Origin: Metopolophium dirhodum
Taxonomy: Eukaryota; Arthropoda; Insecta; Hemiptera; Aphididae
NCBI RefSeq assembly: GCF_019925205.1
Contig: NC_083560.1
Coordinates: 35,696,270-35,760,269, forward strand
Direction of reading: 5' to 3'
DNA: 64,000 bases
A program made the position numbers and the translations under genes. Below the pieces are notes generated by a model. It was given only the letters and a program-made list of their open reading frames with translations, did not search any database and was not told the DNA's origin. Below are positions 35,795-64,000 of the stretch, in pieces (position 1 is the first letter of the stretch; each line of letters begins with the position of its first letter).

Positions 35795-36339
35795 ATAGAA
35801 AATTTTACTAAAATAAAATAGATATTAGATACCAACCTATATTATATTTATATAAATTGTTTTTATTATATTTTTTATTTAATTTTAATAGCTATACGGA
35901 CACAAGCGATTAGCGTTTCTTTATCATCTAGTCTAGTGTAGTTTTCTTAAATAGGTAGGTATCGTTGGTAGATATTTCTAGACTGATGCTTAGGTGGAGA
36001 GGGGACTCGGGGTTAAGGGGGATTTATAACTCCCCCAAAACTATGCCAATTCCGCGCCCCCGAATCAAGTCCTCACCATGTAGGTATAAAGTAAATATAA
36101 TTTTTATATTTTTTCTACAACTTTGAAATTAAACCTAATAAAATATATTGAAATTTATTTTTAATTTCACGGTTAAATATTTCTAAATTTCTGGTAGGGG
36201 ATCTTATGCACAAACAGTGGGAGGACTGGAGGGCGGGGGATAAGCCCCCAAAAAACTTAAGATGAAAATATAATATAATATGAAACATTTTCTTCTGTAC
36301 ACAATCTCAAACCATCAAAATCTCAAACACTATTACCGC
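35795..36339. other. Intergenic DNA with MITE debris
   Basis: GC-rich scraps at 35990-36075 (ACTCGGGGTTAAGGGGGATT) resemble 21900-21950 and are probably ends of one MITE family. Another scrap is at 36205-36255. No gene. Confidence 0.35.
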
Positions 36340-36454
36340 CTATCGGTGAGGTTCATGAACTAACGGAGCTACACGTGTTTTGCTGAGCGTAGAATTTGCT
36401 ATATTACGCACTTGTAAGACGGAAACAATACATGAGGGTATCACGTCCTCTTAA
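36340..36454. mobile_element. Right half of TTAAGAGGACG foldback MITE
   Basis: CTAACGGAGCTACACGTGTT and the end GGGTATCACGTCCTCTTAA match the right arm of the palindromic element at 43983-44418. The left arm is missing or diverged. Confidence 0.6.
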
Positions 36455-36649
36455 AGTTAAGTACCTACCTATTCTATTAACATTAATAATAGCATAAAAC
36501 TAAGTAGTTTTAAAGTTACAGCCGTTTATAATTAGCAATGATAGTGCAATATTATGTAGACCGTGTGGCAGGCATTATATACCTACTATAGATAGGTACC
36601 TAAGTAATATATTATTTATATAAATTATATTATATTATATAATTTTATT

Positions 36650-37310
36650 CGGTGTAAATCAAGTTTAGGGCCCACGCGAATTTTTCAATTTTTTAGGAAA
36701 CCTTTATGTATTACAAACAAAGAATGATAGTGCATCAATTTGATTCCAGAAATCATTAGTTTATAATTTTTATGGTATAGCCTTACGAAGTTCACGATTT
36801 TCGGTATTTTACAGTTTTACACACACGCACAACGCGTATAGTTTACCGCGCTTAAAATGGATTTTCAATTTTTTTTTTTTTTGTTGAAACATGACTAAAT
36901 CAACGTTTTGAAAATTAGGTTATAAAAATAATTCTCACCCATGATAGTTTTACATAACAAGTCGAGGGATGTTTTCGATTTTAAATGTCCGAGCGAGCGA
37001 AACGAGCGAGTGACCACGCCGGGTGTATATTATGACAATACCATACATTTCAATTAGTTATAACTATGACTTCCCCATTGTTTTAAGTATGCCTCACTGC
37101 ATAGGTACGATAAATAAAATTTTTTTTACAAAAAAGGGTGTTTTGTAAAACAGAAAAGTTCCGTAAGGCTATAACTGAAAAACTAATGAAATCCTGCAAT
37201 TCATTTTTGCAATATCGTTGTTAACTCGCCATAATACAAAATTTTCCTTAAAAAAAAAATTTTAATATTCTAAGGGTGCTAATCTAGAATTTTTCCATAA
37301 TTTAATACAT
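36650..37310. repeat. Long imperfect inverted repeat with GAGCGAGCGAAACGAGCGAG core
   Basis: About 120 bp at 36690-36815 (TTAGGAAACC, CATTAGTTTATAA, TATAGCCTTACGAAGTTC) is inverted at 37145-37265 (GTTCCGTAAGGCTATA, AACTAATGAAATCCTG, ATTTTCCTTAA). The ~320-bp centre contains the G/A-rich phrase at 36990-37010. It is probably a long-TIR non-autonomous transposon. Exact ends and target duplication are not resolved. Confidence 0.55.
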
Positions 37311-37689
37311 TATATTCTTAACCTATATGGCTATAATACTAAGGTATTTAAATGTTTCTCTGTTATCCTTATTACCTATTATTTTATTTTGTTAACAGAT
37401 GGAATATATTTTGAATAAAAAAAAAATAATAAACTTAATGTATATTATATATTTATATACCTATATATTTTAAATTCAACTTTTGAATTTTTTATTAAAT
37501 TATTTATTGTAACCAAACCAAAAAAAAAACATTTTTCGTCGAAGAGTGATAGTCGCTCCTTCGTGGTATCCTCTGGATAATGTTAAGTGGCTGTCATACA
37601 AATAATATAAATTATAAATTATAATTAATAGTCTTTGCTGACTACTAAGCGCAATTTACTATAAGAAAATTATACCTGAATGTATTGCA
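37311..37689. other. Intergenic AT-rich DNA
   Basis: AT-rich sequence with no gene or element recognised. Confidence 0.4.
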
Positions 37690-38712
37690 CACAATAATTT
37701 ACAATGTTTTCCCTTCGTTGAGCTTGATTTTTGAACTAGGTACTTCCTTGTTTCTATATATTTATTTTTGCATATTTGTATTTCGTAATCAATACGCATC
37801 AAAAGTTCAATTTAAAAAAAAGGTGGGTAAGAGGATGTCACTCGGCTGTACAGTAGGTTACAAGTGGGTTACTGTAATGGATGGTATGAAATTTGAATTC
37901 AATGATATAATATCATTGTATAAGAAAAACGTATTAGCAAATATATTTGATGATATTATTATGAATAAAGTAATTTATATATAACATATTTACGTGGAGC
38001 CTTGTTTTCAATTTTCAATCCTTAGCTATAAAAGTTGAACATTTTATACATTTTTAACTACAAAATAATTATTAAATTATAAATTTGATAAATGTTGTCA
38101 AAATTTGAACTTTAAATGCTTATAAAAAAATTGTGCCTTTGTATTTTTAATATTTTTCAACTGTAACATTATATCAGTAGCCTTACAATAAATTTTCATG
38201 TTTTTTCACCCAATGATATTTATAGAAAAAAAAATTGAAAATGTCCGTAAACAGCTCAAAATAGGTCAAAATATTTGGAAAATATTATGGTGTATAGAAA
38301 ATGCTAATATAAACATTCGGTGAAATTTTGTATCTACAGTCATACGTTTTTTAATTACAACAAAATAAGAAAATCGTTACATGAGAAATCGAGTGAATAT
38401 CAAATGTTGTAAAAATATGAATTTAAAACGCTCATAAAAATTTGATTTGACTTTCTTGTAGACATTTTTTTTTGATAAAAATAGGCAAACTTATGAGGAA
38501 TCTTGTATTACATTTTCAAATCTTAGATTGAAACTACTGGGAAATTTTTACTTTTGATCCCCCGAAGTACCAACTAGATTCACTTTCCTATCAGAAAAGT
38601 TACTGTTGAAGAAAATCCAAGCATTTTTACTGTCCTAAAAGGTTAGGTTAGGTTAGACACAAAAAAAAAAAACACACTATTGTAAAATCAATACATTCAT
38701 CGTTTCACTCAG
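37690..38712 (+). repeat. Repeat R copy sharing its 5' flank with the membralin intron copy
   Basis: 37821-38712 is an R copy (GGTGGGTAAGAGGATGTCAC to CATCGTTTCACTCAGAATC). The 130 bp before it (TTACAATGTTTTCCCTTCGT and on) also match 26253-26378 and, in reverse, 41685-41810. Either R is longer than its usual start, or a larger block has been duplicated. A GGTTAGGTTAGGTTAG slip lies near the end. Confidence 0.7.
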
Positions 38713-39480
38713 AATCTAAAATTGATTTCTAAAAAAAGTGGTGCATGCATATTTTGTTCTGACAACAGTGCTAAAGCAAATCGAAGACCAAGTCCATGAC
38801 CAAGTGACCCACATAATATTCTGATAACACTTTCGTTATTAACTACGTTCCAAAAAAAAAAAATTAAAACATTTGTGAGTGACGTGCTAAATCAAATTTG
38901 TTCCCTAAGAAACCACAACAACTCAAAATACTTGTTGCGGCCGTAACACTTAGACACTGCCACCCTGGCTACTGGTTTTGGCGTCACGCTGCCACTGATA
39001 AAATGTATCGGAAATAATAATGGTAAATGTACGGTTCGATTTTCTTGTGATCGATAATTGAATTTTCGGGGAAACATTTCATATAAGGTGCTGTACTTAT
39101 TTCATATTTCATATTATATTGGTAGATTGCCTGAACACACGTTTCACATTGTATGACACACGAGTCGCTTTCTGATTCGGTAGGTATTGATCGGTAAAAT
39201 AAAAATGTAAGTGTATAGTCATGGGAACTCCGCAGTATGACGCGAGGCGATGTCGCCCACGTCACGGCTGCGCATTACATAATCGTCACACTCGTATTTT
39301 AATAGAACTTACCTAGATACTTATATTAAATAATAAATGATACATTGATATTATATTATATTTTTCATGTTCATATTGTGTGTAAATTATAAGATATGAC
39401 ATAAATAATATCAATACTATTGTAACATGTGACCTATATTCTAAATATCCAACCTTCGGCTGACGACCACCTGTGCGATT
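38713..39480. other. Region upstream of membralin
   Basis: No gene is supported. 38930-39300 is GC-richer with two overlapping short minus-strand frames of no recognised family. It may belong to the promoter side of membralin. Confidence 0.35.
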
Positions 39481-39940
39481 GCGCAGTTACGATCTATCAT
39501 TTCGGTCGTCGTCGTCGTAGTCGTCGTCGTTTAATGTGTGTTCTTGTTTCCTCTCTGGCACTTGTCGTCCCAATGGATCGTAATGGCAGTAGATCACAGT
39601 AAAATTATTTCAATTTCTTGAGTTTGACACAATTCGCAAGTCCTCTTTTCCAACACACACCATAGTTACATCACCGATCTCCGTCGCGTTTGGGTCACGT
39701 CCGTCTGTCTAGGCCCTAGGGTGAGTACGTACGATTAGTAATTCACATATTATTACCATTGTGTGTGTAAGACGTTCTTAAAAAAAGTGATTGCCTGTGA
39801 CTCGAGCGATATCTTAGATTGTTTCCAGCGTTCCCGTACATGCAAACAATTTGGTTTAGTCGCTTCAGTAGCCGGTGTAGCATTCGTCAAGGATTCCTGC
39901 TCAGTTTGGTTTGTTCCTAAGTTAGAGGGGCAATTTCATC
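39480..39940 (+). promoter_or_regulatory. Promoter and 5' leader of membralin
   Basis: A CGTCGT-rich stretch (39505-39532) and a GC-rich block lead to a candidate donor GTGAGT at 39721. An acceptor-like TTTCCAG follows at 39825-39831, suggesting a non-coding first exon and a ~100-bp intron before the leader that runs into ATG 39941. These leader splice sites are inferred from sequence only. Confidence 0.4.
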
Positions 39941-61936
<21,996 letters not shown>

Positions 61937-63254
61937 ATGCTGTTGTGCGGTGTGATCTATAGTTATTAGTCAGGTCCAACATTTCAGCCCGGAGAACGGA
62001 CTGAATTGCGGGCAGTTGGATGTTTTTATATTATAATTTAAGTATTAAGTGTTTGTGACTTTTCAATATTATTTTATATGTAACGATAATAATAGTTATA
62101 TAAAAACTATGATTGTAACTTGCGACGAAAAAAGATATCACATAATATGACCAAACAACTATATTATTATACCGAGTGATCCATCGAATGAAACACATTC
62201 ATTGATTCAAAAAATATTCGTTTTATATAATTTTAAGTATTAAGAAAAATTTTTCTAAAAATGTATATTATAGTATTTTATTAACGTTATTGTTTTTTAA
62301 TTATAATTTTTTTAATAACATGCATTTTAATTTTTATATTACAAAGCTCAATATTTTTTGGAGTACTTCCATGTATAAAAATCAAATTTTAGACTAGTAT
62401 AGTTTATGAGTTATAACTTATTAGACATACGCATGTTTAAAATTTATACGATGAAGCGGAGTGTTACTACTCATCTAAACTTTAAGTACTTTTAAATATA
62501 ATAATATACTTGTTGAAAAATTAAATTTTATATATCAAAATACTCCTAATAATATTCTACTTAGGAATATGGAATTAAAAATGTATGTCATCATGGAAAA
62601 GAATTATTAACATAAAACATTGACAACAATAAAATTGATAATTTTTTCCAAAAATGTTGTTTTGTAACGACTTGAAATTATACCAAATATTAGTATTTTT
62701 TTTAAATAATGGATGTCTTACGTTAAATGGATTACCCCGTATACATAAAAGTGTTTGACAATTAATGTAAATTTCGTTATGTAAGATACGCCGAAAGACG
62801 TCAGTCCCACACTCCCACCACCTCCTTCGACGTCTCCAATTGCCGTACCGATTGCAGAACCAGCATAATTTATGTTAAACCTACCGGGCACCGGCCAATA
62901 AAACACAATAATTAAAAATAAAATAACGGAACAGCCGACTGCTTCCAGAATGTTTTTTTATTATTTTATCCGTTTTTATTTAAGATTTTTTTTAAATTTA
63001 ATCGTGTATCAAACTACCATCATAAGGGAGTCACACGGTCTGCACCGGGAAAAATGAAAACAAGTAAAATTGTATTTAACTGTACCGACACTTTTTTTTT
63101 TTATAAGATAGTGGTTTGGCTGGTACAATTTTTTCTGTTTGTCCTTAACTAGTATTAATGTTAAAATTGTTATCCATGAATTATTACTTAATTTGTTGGA
63201 CGACCATAATATTATTACAATTTTCCCCTTAACTGCATATTTATAAACGAAGAA
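61937..63254. other. Membralin 3' UTR and intergenic DNA
   Basis: The 3' UTR begins after TGA 61934-61936. No canonical AATAAA is obvious close by; AATAAA-type signals occur at 62886-62925. The minus-strand open frame 62718-62906 is Gly-rich but unsupported. No other gene is recognised. Confidence 0.4.
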
Positions 63255-63460
63255 CGATTATTATTATTATTATTATTATTGTTAAATCATTATCATTATT
63301 CCGATATATCGGTTCGGAGTTATATGCCACAACGAGCTTTCTCCGGCCCACGATTATTATTGTTATTATTATCAATTTATCATGATTATTATTACAATAT
63401 TTCGGTCAGGAGTTTTATACCTGCGCGATCTTTTCTAGCCTACGTGCCTGTATCTATTAA
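63255..63460. repeat. TTA microsatellite and diverged tandem duplicate
   Basis: A TTA run at 63258-63282 is followed by two ~100-bp units starting near 63300 and 63398 (CGGTTCGGAGTTATATGCC against CGGTCAGGAGTTTTATACC). In one frame both encode related peptides (ISVRSYMPQRAFSGPR and ISVRSFIPARSFLAYVP). It may be part of an unrecognised transposon or chance conservation of a tandem duplicate. Confidence 0.4.
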
Positions 63461-63837
63461 AGATCGAATTATTTAACCAAACTTTTGTTATCATTTATAT
63501 CAATGGTGTTTATTTTTTTTTATCCTGTATGCAAAATTTCTATCAGAAGGAATGCTCCGATTGCAACATAATATAGTACCTTATCTTTTAGGAAATTAGA
63601 TCAAGATGGTACTTTAAAGAGGTCATTTTTCGATTTTCTCAATAGCTATTTAATGCCATAGGAAAAACTATCGACAAATTACGAAAAACCGCTAAAAATG
63701 AGATTTTAATTTCTAACGCTTTGTTTATCACTATAGAAACGAATAAAAATAACGATTTTAGTTATTTTGTTGTAATTTATAATATTAATTCTACTTATAG
63801 GCTATAATAAAATATAACATTAATATAGAATATCCAG

Positions 63838-64000
63838 ACTGACAAACTGTCTCCGCTCAGAATCGTTTTTCGTATACAGTGATATGATATCATTGAATTC
63901 AAATTTAATGCAAACCATTATGCAGTGACCCACTTGTAACCTACTGTACAGCAGAGCAAAAGCCACTTTTCCGCTTTTTATTTTATTTTTTTTCATTTAA
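63838..64000 (-). repeat. Repeat R 5' end, reverse orientation, cut by window edge
   Basis: On the minus strand this reads from the R start (GCTCTGCTGTACAGTAGGTT) to AAACGATTCTGAGCGGAGAC. The window border cuts its context. Confidence 0.7.

Overview
The window is AT-rich, intron-containing animal DNA with very dense transposon debris. Gene content (saposin, MADF/BESS, membralin), short TTAGG-type telomere motifs and many hAT, LINE and foldback elements all fit an insect, most likely an aphid. The species cannot be fixed from the sequence alone. There are no bacterial operons, CRISPR arrays or rRNA genes, and I recognised no tRNA gene.

Three host genes can be built exon by exon. (1) 1551-2942 (+) is the 3' part of a prosaposin-like gene whose last (Saposin A-type) domain lies behind two in-frame TAG codons. 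(2) 18517-20957 (-) is a three-exon MADF/BESS DNA-binding gene with one TAG at a normally conserved Trp. (3) 39941-61936 (+) is a complete 12-coding-exon membralin gene. Its exons join in phase into 507 codons plus a stop, and it carries several transposons in its introns.

Region by region: 1-4.8 kb saposin gene with a hAT MITE in its last intron; 6.5-7.4 kb MITE and LINE fragments; 8.3-10.9 kb a near-complete hAT transposon with perfect 8-bp target duplications; 11-15 kb dispersed repeats and a candidate 5S-related SINE; 15.7-16.4 kb a hAT MITE in a GC-rich stretch; 18.5-21 kb MADF/BESS gene; 21.4-24.4 kb inverted-repeat elements; 25.1-28.7 kb a TIR-bounded segment holding an inverted copy of membralin exons 1-2; 29-35.8 kb LINE remnants, an intact LINE ORF1 and nested repeats; 36.6-38.7 kb further repeats; 39.5-62 kb membralin; 62-64 kb repeats.

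The most interesting structure is at 25119-28696. A 2.75-kb piece of the membralin gene (part of exon 1, intron, exon 2 and part of the next intron) sits in inverted orientation 11.9 kb upstream of the intact gene. It is nearly identical to the source and lies inside what looks like a TIR transposon with 9-bp target duplications. That transposon itself splits a copy of an abundant, unnamed repeat, called R here. This looks like recent gene-fragment capture of the Pack-MULE type and could give rise to antisense or hairpin RNA against membralin. An assembly artefact must be excluded.
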